Shown in pieces: positions 45,394-57,192 of a DNA stretch of 64,000 nucleotides. The DNA lies in contig NC_058160.1 in NCBI RefSeq assembly GCF_020080835.1, positions 17,719,152-17,783,151 on the forward strand. Direction: 5' to 3'. Position numbers and translations under genes: made by a program. Positions within the stretch are counted from its first letter, which is position 1, and the number at the start of each line of letters is the position of its first letter. Source of the stretch: Cotesia glomerata (Eukaryota; Arthropoda; Insecta; Hymenoptera; Braconidae). The notes beneath the pieces were generated by a model. The model did not search any database and was not told the DNA's origin. It saw only the letters and a program-made list of their open reading frames with translations.

Positions 45394-46754
45394 GGTGTGC
45401 CAAAAAGACGATATTTTTTTTTCACTCTTAGCCCAAAATATGATAGGATATGTCTAAACAAAAATTCTGTCAAAAGGCCAGCTCTTAATTTCAATTTTAA
45501 GAGCTCCTTCATCGAACTTTAAGTTTTCCCATATAAATAACATGGAAAGTACGGTTTTAAACAGTATTTTACCCTGCAAGCTGTGAAGAAAATTTTTTGA
45601 TAAAATGAATGATTGGACCTTTTTAAGCATTAAATTTCTGAGAAAAATTTCATTGAGTCATAAATCAATCGTCATTATTTAAGTTTTTACGGATCTTTGA
45701 AATTTGAATTTTTGAAAATTTTACGTTTTTGCATTTAACAGCCAAACTATTGGAGATAGAAAAAAAAATTAAATGGCAATTTTGTAGTTCGTTTGATCCT
45801 CTATAACAAAGTTCTTAACAATTTTTTGTATAATCAATAACAAAAAGCTACAGACCTACAAAGTTTTGTTTTTATTATTTTTCACTTTTTTCAATTGAAC
45901 TATCGATGATATAGAACAAAAATTTAGTATAAATTTTTAGTATATCAAATTTGCAACAAAATTGTATAGGTGAGATTTTTCGTATTATTGATGGTTAAAA
46001 GTTACAGGCTCAACAAATTCTATTTTTATGATTTTTCATCTATATCATGTAGTATATCAATAATATATATAAAAATTAATAAGAAATATAAAGTACATTC
46101 AATTTTTACAAATTTATGCTTGGTAAACTTTATATACTGTCTGCAGTTCCTAGATCAAAAATTGTTTACTAAAATCCAGTAAGAATCAGAAGAACTACAA
46201 TAAGAATTTGTGAAATAGAACCCTCCTTCAAGTTGTTTACTATGACTAGATTATTATAATTATGGTTTATGATGAAATATACACGATTAGATTAAATAAT
46301 GATGATAATAAATTTATAATTACTTTGCAAATAAAACAGATAAAAAGTTTTTATAGTTTTGATTATATATTTAGACTCTAAAGAAATATGTTTCCTTTTC
46401 AATATCAATTAATCGCAATTTAACCCAGAAAAATTATTACACAAAAATAAATTCTCAATATTTTATGTTTATGTTTCTATAAATATTAATATTTGCATTG
46501 AACTATGTGTTTTCTATAAAAATGAAGTTGTTATTGCTGCCAATATTCAAATTTAAATTCAAATTATCCTAAGGAATTCGCATTTAACGCCCTCTAAGCA
46601 TTTATTGTTTTACCGCTTAATTGATAAATTTTCCCCGGGAGAACGCCAATTAGTGAATTCTATTGTCTTTCGTTTTAATTAGTCTTCAATTGAGGTTGGT
46701 TTTTAAGAGTTATTTATGTAATAACAACAATTATACTTATTGTAAAAAAAAAAA

Positions 46755-49700
46755 ATGTCTAGTAAAACTAATCAAAGAAAATACATCAACTTAGTTGGCT
46801 TCGAATCGAAAAATTTAAATAATTTAAAATTACCGATGAATCGTGACGTTTTATGTTTGTTTTTCTACAAACATAGAACAGAAAAACGAATTATCCGCGA
46901 AAGTGCTAAACTTGTTCTTTTTGAGGTTAGTAAGGTGTGGAATAAGTTTTCATTGCCTGCAAACAACTCACATAATACAATCGTAAAAATTGAAAAATTG
47001 TACAAAGATTGGCAAATAACTCAAGTGAATAAAGCTCGAAAAAGATCTCCAGCTCAACTATTAGTTGAAAAAAATTTCAGAGATTCTCTTGATCGGTTAT
47101 TTGATATTGCACCGCAGAATGCTTTACAGATTCTGAATTCTCCTCAAAAAAGAATTCTGATTGATAGTCGGCACATCTGTAAAACTAGCCAGTTGTTAAA
47201 AAACGCTACCGATGTTCAAGAAGTGCTAAGTACAGCAACTATTTGCCTAGATAATAACTTGAATGTTGTTCAAGTGGAAAGTACAGAAACAAACTCAGAC
47301 ATTAACGAGATTGATCTAGCAGGTATATTAGATAGGTGTTTTTTTGTTCTATTTTTTATAATCTACACTGAGAGAAAAAATTTATTTTAATTAGCAATGT
47401 TGCAATAAAAAGTTAATTTGATAAAACTTTTCATCAATTTCATTTCTTAGCTGAAGAAATTAAAATTTTATTAACAGTAACTTTCTTGTTCAAAAAAGTT
47501 TTCTAGATTTGGGAAAAAACAATTTTGGATGTGAATTCGCAAGTTGTCTTTCTAAGATTGTTTTTTTTTCCGAATCAAATAAAATTAATTTCAACGAGAA
47601 AGTTGCTATGATAATAATTGGGATTTCTTCAGCTAAGAAATAAAGTTATGAAAATTTTCAATAAGTCTATTTTTGTCACAACAATGCCTATTCCTTTCAA
47701 AATCAATTTTTTTTTCTTAATGATCTCTTTCATGAGCTGATGAAATTGAACTCTTTTCTCAATTTTCCTTAATTTGTACTCTTAAAAATTTCCATTTATA
47801 GACTCTATGTTGCCTCTTTCACAACATTCTACTGCTTCTACTGCATCAACTCAATCAAATAGTTCTACTACTTCTGACTTTTCTAATGAACTACCTCTAG
47901 AACCAAAACTAAAAAAAATCAAATTAATGACACCGGAAGTTGTTTCAGCAATGGATAGAGCTAACGTTACCAGTAGACAAGCGACACATCTTATTTTCGC
48001 TATTGCATCGGCTTTGGGACATAATTTAAATGATGTCTCTATAAGTCACCGTACGGTTCATCGAAATCGGATAGAATTAAGAAAGGAAATTGCCAAAGAT
48101 TTGAAAACTGACTTGAGAATTGCTCAATGCGTTGTTATCCATTGGGATGGGAAGTTACTGCCTGATATAACTGGCCGGGACAAAGTTGAAAGACTTCCAA
48201 TAATCTTATCAGGTGTTAATACTCAGCAATTATTAGGAGTACCTAAGCTTGATCGTGGGACTGGGTTAAATCAAGCTATCGCTATCAAGGAAATTATAAA
48301 TGAATGGAACATCTTGGATCGTATTAAAGCAATGTGTTTTGATACTTGTCCTACAAACACAGGTAAATATACTTATTACAAAAATTAAGGTAAATAAACA
48401 AAAATTTAAAATTTTTTGGTGATTTTAAAAAGCCTCTAATTTGAAGGAAAATAATCATACAGTATTGTTTTTAAATCTGAACTTTAAAATTTTTGAGCGT
48501 GAACAGTGTTGAGGTAATATAAATCATAAGAAAATGACAAAAAAAACTTCCAAGAATTTGCTCATATTCTGTTCAAATTAAAGAAAATTTCTTTTCTCAA
48601 GTTTTCTTTTCGAAAAATTTGTACCTTTTGTGTTCTCTACAACAATTGACATTTGTTGAAAGAGAAAATGTTGCTTCGTAAGGATAACTTAATCTTCAAA
48701 AGAGCATACAAATTGAGAAAGATATCTTTATAATTTAAAAAGATCTAATTGATTTTTGACGGGTACTTATGAGAAAAAATCCCAGCGCTTTAAAACGTTC
48801 AGAGTTTTTTTAGGGCATTTTAAAATTCAAAAACTACAGAAAATATCCTCCAATTATTCATTACATCTTAATTGATACTAAGTAATCTGAATATACATAC
48901 GCATCCAAATTTTTTTTAGACGAAATTTTGATTTCGAAAAAATTCTTTTATTAACATCCGTTGACCGCTTGTACAGAATATTTTGTAGTTTTCAAGACCC
49001 TCTTTTTACTCTTACGGAGATCATTATTTTCTGAGAAATCGATTGTTAAACTCAAAAAAGACTTTTTTACTCTCACCGACGATAACTTAGCACCAAATAA
49101 TCGAACAGAGTTTGAAATAAAGTACAAAAGACGAGAAAGAAATTCTCTAGAAAAGTCTTATGATGACGTTTTAAAAAAAATGATTGAAGTCTATAGACCG
49201 TCTCAAAGATCAGCAAATATTTGGAAAATTTTTTTTCGATGATTTTCTACTCTATACACTTTGATTAAAACTAGAAATTGAATTAATTAGTTTATTACTT
49301 TATTATTAGGGTGTGCCAAAGTTCAATTTCTGTGAGAAACCTTTCAAAATTGGAATTTTGAGTTCTGCTTTTAACAGGAGTTGAGTTTGGGAATTTTCTG
49401 AGATATTTTGAGTTGAGACAATTTATTTGAATTTCATAGAATTCTTAACAGGAGCTTTGTTTGGGCATTTCCGGCTCAAATGCGGAAATTTCAGCGGAAA
49501 TGAGCAAACAAAGCTCCTGTTAAAAGTTCTATGAAAATCATGTAAATTGTCTCAATCCAGAATATCTTAGGAAATGCCCAAACACAGCTCCTGTTAAAAG
49601 CAGAACTCAAAATTCCAATTTTAAAAGGTTTCTCATGGGGATTGAATTTTGGCACACCCTATTTATTATACTAAGAAAAAATTTTCCGGTCCATGTCTTT

Positions 49701-51865
49701 TACGTACACAGTGTATGACTTATTTTCAATACTTTAGTGTACGAAATTCTTAAATTTTTTTTATATTCTCGAAAGTATCAATTGGTATCGAATTTTATTT
49801 AATTTTCTAATCATTTTTATTGTAGGATCTGATAAAGAAACATGCAGTCGCTTAGAACAAATGCTAAAAAAGCCATTACTATATTTGGCATGTCGACTTC
49901 ACATATATGAGTTGATTTTGAGAAGCGTTGTTGAAGTTGTTTGGCCAGGATCAAATTCTCCTAATGTACCGATTTTTGTACGGTTCCAAAACTCTTGGAA
50001 GAACATAGACCAAACAAAGTATGAGACTGGTATTCAAGATTCCATTATAAATAAAGAAGTTCACGGTAAAAAAGACGAAATAATTAGTTTCATCGTAACT
50101 GAACTGCAGGTAGTTAATTTAAATTATAATGATCATTTCTATTAATTAATGTTCGCACATTCACTTTAAAAAGTATACTCTTAAGTCATAGTTTGAGAGC
50201 ACTATACAAATAAGAAAATTTAAGAAATATATGAATTTTTTGAATATTTCAATTGAATTTGAATGAGTATATTTAAATAAAAAATAGTTTTACCCATAAG
50301 AATCAATAAGGTATTTTCAAGTTTCCAGTTACTCATACGGATATTTTTAACTTTTAATTTTTTTTTCTCAATAATTTATTGTTAAGATACTTGTAATAGA
50401 ATACAAAACTATACTGATAAAAAAGTGAACTTTTGACTCAATAGAAAAAATCTTGAACCATGAAAACTATTTTGAAAAAACTGATTTTCTTGAGTCTAGA
50501 GAAAAAATTCTTAAGCCAAGAAATTTTCTTTGGTCAATAATTTTTTCTCTTGAATCAAAAAAAATCATTTTCTTCAAAATAGTTTTAATAGTTCAAGATT
50601 TTATTCTCGATTCAAGTCAATTTTCTTATCAGTGTATTGATTTTAATTTAATTATCAACGATTTGACCACCAAACGTCGTGCGGATCGAAATAAAACTAA
50701 AAAAAATTATATTTTTTCGGTCAGAATGCAGCTCAGACCATTATTAATGAATTTCCCGATCGTTTTTCCTCCTAAAAAATTTTAGAATCTCCGTTTAAAA
50801 ACTCAACATTTCAAAATACTATTTTTTGTCTCTCGTTCAAGCAGTTATTGATGAAAGTACCGCCTTTCAAATATCACTAAAAATTAAAAATTCATTTGCT
50901 CCTTTAGACTTTTGACTAGTAGTCGAATTTAACTAATACTGAAAACTGACATGAGATTTAATTTGATCGTAATTTTTGAAATAATTTTCTAAAACTTAAT
51001 GAACATTTTTATATTCCAGAAAAAGCATGACAGAGATGATTATAAAGAGCTTTTGGAATTAGTGTTAATATTCTTAGGTGGTACTCCGAAAAACGGGATC
51101 AAATTTAGAGCTCCAGGACCAAATCATCATGCAAGATGGATGGCTAAGGCTCTATATGCTTTAAAAATCTTCATTTTTAAAAAACAGTTTAAAGTCAATG
51201 CAACTGAAGTAAATGGACTGAGATATGTCTGCTTATTTCTAGTTAATTTCTACACGGTTTCATGGTTTAATGCACCTTCTGCGATAAAGTCATCCTATCA
51301 AGATTTGAATCTGATCAAAAATCTTTATGAATTCCGTTCTGTCCATAAAAAAATGTCTGAAGCAGCAACGGTGACATTTTCAAGACACTTATGGTACTTG
51401 TCAGAAGAGTTGGTCGGGTTAGCTTTGTTTGATGACAGAGTTTCCTTACATGCTAAGAGACAAACCGTAACTGCAATAAAAACGCGAGAAAGTAATGCTT
51501 CGAATTCAAAAAAATTTATCGTCAAAGACGTAAGCTTATTATTATCGAAAAACATCGAAGATTTTGCTAGCAAACAATCTCTATTTTTGTTTGAGCAGTA
51601 TCAATTACCGTATCAATTTATGGACAAGGGTCCAGAGCTCTGGGCATTTGATCAAGATTATCTACATTGCAAATCTGTGTTTTCAGACTTAAAAGTTGTC
51701 AACGATCTCGCTGAAAGAGGTGTTGCATTAATCCAGGACTACAACAACTGCTTAACGAGAAATGAAGAACAAAAACAATATTTATTGCAAGTTGTCGAAG
51801 AACACAGAAAAAAATTTCCTTACGTTACCAAAAATAAAATTGTAGCTACTTATTCAAAGAAATAA
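46755..51865 (+). CDS. divergent hAT-like transposase, four exons, 752 aa
   Basis: Exons at 46,755-47,322, 47,802-48,362, 49,826-50,109 and 51,020-51,865 have GT/AG borders. Their phases agree at every junction and the total is 753 codons with the stop. Exon 1 encodes a basic, probably DNA-binding start (MSSKTNQRKYINLVGFE). The core has WDGKLLPD, then CFDTCPTNTG about 66 residues later, then ACRLH about 30 residues on, and SEELVGLALFDD about 200 residues further. These resemble the first Asp, second Asp, CxxH and Glu of hAT enzymes. PGPNHHARWMAKALYALKIF is a further distinctive block. BED finger and RAxxERxFS motifs are absent. It presumably mobilises this element. Related uncharacterised proteins seem to exist in other insects and in Hydra (recollection, not checked). 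Confidence 0.82.
49307..49661. mobile_element. 355-bp MITE with the host element's tip, 8-bp TSD
   Basis: The tips are TAGGGTGTGCCAAAGTTCAA and a complement ending GGCACACCCTA. The flanks TTTATTAT at 49,299-49,306 and 49,662-49,669 are identical. The element is almost one palindrome. It lies in intron 2 of the transposase and shares its first 14 bases with the enclosing transposon, so the same enzyme may move it. Confidence 0.85.
50412..50634. mobile_element. MITE with TTATCAGTG tips in intron 3 (copy A)
   Basis: ACTGATAAAAAAGTGAAC and TTTTCTTATCAGTG mirror each other around TCTTGA/TCAAGA-rich arms. A longer copy is at 58,113-58,354. TA flanks are probable. Confidence 0.6.
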
Positions 51866-52977
51866 AAAAAAATTTAACTACACGATTGAAACTATGATAA
51901 TCGTTTTTGTCTGTTATTTTTATTAAGTGATTATAAATTTATTATCATCATTATTTAATCTAATCGTGTAAATTTTATCATGAACCAAAATTATAATAAT
52001 CTAGTCATAGTAATCAACTTGAAGGAGGGTTCTATTTCACAAATTCTTATTGTAGTTTTTCTGATTCTTACTGGAATTTAGTAAACAATTTTTGATCTAG
52101 GAATCTCAATCTTGCTGATTAAAAAATTAACCATTTGTCTCGATAATCACTCAATTTGTATTCATTGAATATTTCTTTAACGCAAAACATTACTGAAGTA
52201 ACAATAATATTGTAACGATATTGAACTGCAGACAGTATATAAAGTTTACCAAGCATAAATTTTTAAAAATTGAATGTACTTTATATTTCTTATTAATTTT
52301 TATATATATTATTGATATACTACATGATATAGATGAAAAATCATAAAAATAGAATTTGTTGAGCCTGTAACTTTTAACCATCAATAATACGAAAAATCTC
52401 ACCTATACAATTTTGTTGCAAATTTGATATACTAAAAATTTATACTAAATTTTTTGTTCTATATCATCGATAGTTCAATTGAAAAAGTGAAAAATAATAA
52501 AAACAAAACTTTGTAGGTCTGTAGCTTTTTGTTATTGATTATACAAAAATTGTTAAGAACTTTGTTATAGAGCATCAAACGAACTACAAAATTGCCATTT
52601 AATTTTTTCTATCTCCAATAGTTTGGCTGTTAAATGCAAAAAACGTAAAATTTTCAAAAATTCAAATTTCAAAGATCCGTAAAAACTTAAATAATGACGA
52701 TTGATTTATGACTCAATGAAATTTTTCTCAGAAATTTAATGCTTAAAAAGGTCCAATCATTCATTTTATCAAAAAATTTTCTTCACAGCTTGCAGGGGTA
52801 AAATACTGTTTAAAACCGTACTTTCCATGTTATTTATATGGGAAAACTTAAAGTTCGATGAAGGAGCTCTTAAAATTGAAATTAAGAGCTGGCCTTTTGA
52901 CAGAATTTTTGTTTAGACATATCCTATCATATTTTGGGCTAAGAGTGAAAAAAAAAATATCGTCTTTTTGGCACACC

Positions 52978-52980
<3 letters not shown>

Positions 52981-53062
<82 letters not shown>
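52981..53062. repeat. (TA)n microsatellite, right flank of hAT-like element
   Basis: About 41 TA units directly follow GGCACACCCTA and continue to the next repeat at 53,063. Confidence 0.95.
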
Positions 53063-53066
<4 letters not shown>

Positions 53067-54570
53067 AAAGTGGGTTTCGTAGACCGTCAATCACGCAAAA
53101 ACTACTGAACATATTGACATGGGACTAGGACCATTCGACGCGGAATGAATTGTAGATGGTTATAGGCTACTTATTTTTCGAATTCCATCAATCCTTCACC
53201 ATTTTATTTCTATTTAACTTTGATAAACATTTTTTTCCGCCGATAAAAACAAAAGACAAGCATTTTCCTTCAATTCATTTATTTTTTTATCGGCATGAAG
53301 GGTATTACGTTTTTTTTTCTTTTTTTTTGAGAATTTAGTTCCATCTACCATCGCGTGGGCGGATGCGTGGGTGGATGCGTGGGCAGATGCATGGGCGGAT
53401 GCGTTGGTGGAAAATTTCACTAATTATTTCATTTAGGCATGAAGGATATTACGTTTTTTTTTTTTTGAGAATTTAGTTCCATCTACCAACGCGTGCGCAG
53501 ACGCGTGGGCATATGCGTGGGCGGATGCGTGGGTGTAATATATATGAGCGAAATAGGGTTTCTTTGACTAAAGTTGACGTCAAAACTACTGAAGCTATCG
53601 GGATGGGACTGCTACCATTCGACGCAGAATTTTCCGTAGATGGTTATGGGCTACTTTTTTTTGGATTTTATCAACTATTTCTCATTTTTTTTACGATTTA
53701 CTTTTACATACATTTTTTCCCGCTAAGAAAAACAAAAGACTCTCATTTTTTATTCATTTGTTTTTAATACGATTTTCTTTTGTTTTTATTACATAACCTT
53801 GATATTTGATTGATTTAACGTCATTTATAAAAAGTTTAAGAAAAAGAAGCTAATTATTTTTGGTGAACTAAGTGTCGAAAATTTATGTTTATATGCTGAT
53901 CGTATGTTTGGTTATGATAATTATCTGAAAATTAATTAGTTTCATGAAATAAAATAGTTAGATATCTATGAAATCTACTGAAAATGTTGTTGTTTATAAA
54001 CTAGAACTTTTTGAAACATGAAACTTCAATCATATCTATTGAGATTTAATAACATTTACTAAAAATTTCTTTACAGCAAACGTCTCTTTAGCAGCGGGAA
54101 AAAAGTAATTGCTAGGTTTCCAAAACTTAACATTAAATGTAGTAATTCGGTCAACGGATTAAGAATTTTATATACATGTTATTTTTGCTGATTACATAAC
54201 TTATAAATTGTTTTTATTGCGAGATCGCGGGAATGTATCTGATTAAAATGAATGCATTTTCCAAACACTGGGTATGTGAAAAATAAATTTGGCTACTTAT
54301 GTAAATAGAATTCGTAAAAAACATGTTAAATTTATTTTCTATAAAATATTTATGTCACTGAGAAAATTTTAAATAACAAAAAAATTCTTCGCAATTGAAG
54401 CTAGACATATTTCAACTTTACTTATGAGACTTGCAATGACTTTAACTAAACTTTCAATACTCATTTGGAATCTGTGCAAATCAAAACAATACTCTAATTA
54501 AATTTCAAGTCTATATCTAAAAATGCAATTCTATAAAGCGCCCAGCGAAGCGGGCGGGTAACAGCTAGTA
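53063..54570 (+). repeat. repeat with ACTACTGAA motif and Helitron-like 3' end
   Basis: Two related segments (from 53,063 and from about 53,540) share CAAAACTACTGAA, CATTCGACGC and GTAGATGGTTATGGGCTAC. GCGTGGGCGGATGCGTGGG minisatellites lie between them. At the far end CGCCC (54,539-54,543) and GGGCG (54,552-54,556) form a hairpin 8 nt before CTAG (54,565-54,568), followed by T. That is the canonical 3' end of Helitron1 elements. RTE-type retrotransposons have similar-looking tails, so the class is not certain. Confidence 0.5.
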
Positions 54571-54586
54571 TATATATATATATATA

Positions 54587-55994
54587 TGGGTCATTCCATG
54601 TCAAATCGACCAATAGTTATGATATGCAAATTCAAAATTTCGCGATTTTTCCAGTTTTTCAATTTTGTTTTTGCAATATTGGTCTTTCGTTTGTTTAAAA
54701 GGAGACACTTGGGGCTATTGAAAAAAAATTTTGAAAAATGCCAAATTTGTCAAATTTTGAATTTTTGAAAATCGTTAAAAATGAAGACCGCTATTAAAGT
54801 TTTGGCTCAATTTTTTTTGTATGATACCTTGTAATGATCTTAAAAGATCCTGAAATTTTTGGATAGGGTTCTTTTTTTTTTCAAAAATATGAATTTTTAA
54901 ATTAAAAAAAAAAATTTTTGAATTACAAAAAAAAATTTTTTTTTGTTTTTTGCAACTTCTATATAAGTTAAAGTTATGCAGATACATAATATTGTAATTT
55001 TGAGTATTTAGAAATCAAATGCACGATGTAAAAATATTAAATAATAAATTAATTTCAACTTTTATTCATTTTTTAGACATAATCTAAAAGTCAGGCTTAA
55101 CGCATGATATAATTTTTTATTTTCTTAACGCATGATATATTTTGTCCGTTTCTTCACTTTAATTACAGTTTTTAACCTCAAATAACTCAAACAGATATTA
55201 GTTTTCTATAAAACTTATAAATAATTTTATGAGAATATCATTTTTTTTTTTTTTTTCGTTCTTTCGAATACTTATTTACTTACGAACTTCTGCACATTCA
55301 TAGTCCTCAATCTCAAATTACAAATTATTCTCATGTTAATAAGACGACAAGTGGCGTCAACAACTTTAAATGAAGTAAAAAAAGGACAATTAACAAATTC
55401 TATCATGCGTTAAGGATGACTTATTGTAAGGATGCAAGATTATGTCCAAAAAATAAAAAAAAGTTGAAATTAATTTATTATTTAATATTTCCACGTCGTG
55501 CATTTGATTTCTAAATACTCAAAATTACAATATTATGTATCTGCATAACTTTAACTTCTATAGAAATTGCAAAAAATAAAAACAAATTTTTTTTTGTAAT
55601 TCAAAAATTTTTTTTTTAAATTCAAAAATTCATATTTTTGAAAAAAAAACCCCTATCCAAAAATTTCAGGATCTTTTAAGATCATTACAAGGTATCATAC
55701 AAAAAAAAATTGAGCCAAAATTTTAATGGCGGTCTTCATTTTTGACGATTTTCAAAAATTCAAAATTTGGCATTTTTCAAAATTTTTTTCCAAAATATAT
55801 TTTTCCATAAACAAAATTGAAAAACTGGAAAAATCGCGAAATTTTGAATTTGCATATCTTTCGAAAAAAAATTTTTTATTTTTTTTCCTTTGGCAGAACT
55901 TCGTTCTATGATAGAAGAAAACTTCTGACCAAAATTCATCCAAATCGAAAGAGGTCGATTCCAACTATTGGTCGATTTGACATGGAATGACCCA
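54587..55994. mobile_element. foldback element with TGGGTCATTCCATG tips
   Basis: TGGGTCATTCCATGTCAAAT and its complement bound a 1.4-kb near-palindrome with arms of several hundred bp (matching CAAATTCAAAATTTCGCGAT and its complement inside). There is no transposase. TA-rich flanks hide the TSD. Confidence 0.75.
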
Positions 55995-56388
55995 TATATG
56001 ATTGCGTTTATATGAGAGACACCAATAGGACTCATAACGAGACTCGACTGTATGTCAAGGTTAAAAAATTCACAACTCGTGATTAACTCATCAATTTCAC
56101 GGATATGGAGTCATTTTTTTCGTCTTGAAATGTAATTTTTGAAAAAATTTAATTTTTAATTTTTTCAATTTTTTTTCCAATTGTAAACTCAAATATTGAT
56201 TCTTTTTGAAGAGCGACATCTCAGATTTTTTTTCAAATATACGTTATTCCACATAACTACTTAAAGAATTTTTCAAATTATATAACTTAAATAATATTAT
56301 TTAAAATGGGATTCAAATGCTTTCTATTTTTAACCTACTTTTAAAAAAAAATTTTTTTTTTTCAAAAATCCGCGTTCTTTGATATTTT

Positions 56389-56770
56389 CCCGGGAAAGAA
56401 AGTTTAGATTTGCTCTGATCAAATCAGATCAAATTCATCAGATCTGAGCAGATTTACATTTTGGCCAGATCTGTCCAGATCAAATTTGATCTGATTAGGT
56501 CAAATCTGATCTGTTCAGAACTGGTTCGATTGAAACAGAATCAATTTATAAAAAAGTTTATAAAATAAAAATAATAGTAAAATTTATTTTATTTCTACTT
56601 GCAAATTAGAAATTATGTATTTTATATCAATTTTCCGTAATTTAAAATCGAATTACCGTTGAAAAATAATTTATATACGATGTTAGGGATTCGAACCTGG
56701 GTACTCCTGCATGTCAGTCTCAGAGCGTACCATTCAGCTACTAGAAGTACTTGACTGAGTTACTCTTCAG
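56389..56770. mobile_element. solo end of a CCCGGG-type element with tRNA-like sequence
   Basis: CCCGGGAAAGAAAG is followed by an array of TCTGATCAAATCAGATC-type words (56,400-56,525). At 56,682-56,755 (minus) lies a tRNA-like sequence: A box TAGCTGAATGG, B box GGTTCGAATCC 43 nt later. The order and orientation match 11,317-11,555, but the sequences are diverged. No second CCCGGG end was found downstream. Confidence 0.6.
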
Positions 56771-56959
56771 ATAATAGTGTAGGCGCTGTATTATCTTTTC
56801 GTAAAATTTTGAGGTCGATGTACAAAATATGATTACTTTATGAATTTTGACCCGCTGAAACCGAATATCGCAGTCATTTTTGCGAAATCCTGGGCCATCT
56901 ATTGTTTATAGCCATTTTTTTAAACAATTATTTTAGAAATCATTTTTTTGAGATCGGAT

Positions 56960-57124
56960 ATTTTTAACTTCCCGCTAAAAAAAATTGAAAATTTTTTGAA
57001 ATTCGGAAAGTTATTTATTGGTTTTACCCCGTTTTGCGAAAATCGAGTTTTCATCAGATCTCGACGTTTTAAAGTCACAGGAAGCTTCCCTGACTATTCC
57101 CGCGATGGTGTCCATGCGGCTGTA

Positions 57125-57192
<68 letters not shown>

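Larger units (their letters stand above)
45391..52980 (+). mobile_element. 7.6-kb hAT-like transposon with very long TIRs
   Basis: The tips are TAGGGTGTGCCAAAAAGACG and its complement, fitting the hAT rule YARNG. The TIRs cover about 935 bp on the left (45,391-46,327) and about 1,050 bp on the right (51,930-52,980). The right one has an extra segment of about 120 bp near 52,103-52,223. The flanks are (TA)n, so the TSD cannot be read directly, but a related short element inside has an 8-bp TSD. A four-exon transposase gene is intact. Confidence 0.85.

Noticed and set aside
48961..49242. Frame of 93 codons in intron 2 of the hAT-like transposase
   Set aside because: The main frame splices past it with consistent phases, and its composition is typical of chance AT-rich frames.
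52848..53090. Frames encoding long Tyr-Ile repeats
   Set aside because: They translate the (TA)n microsatellite.
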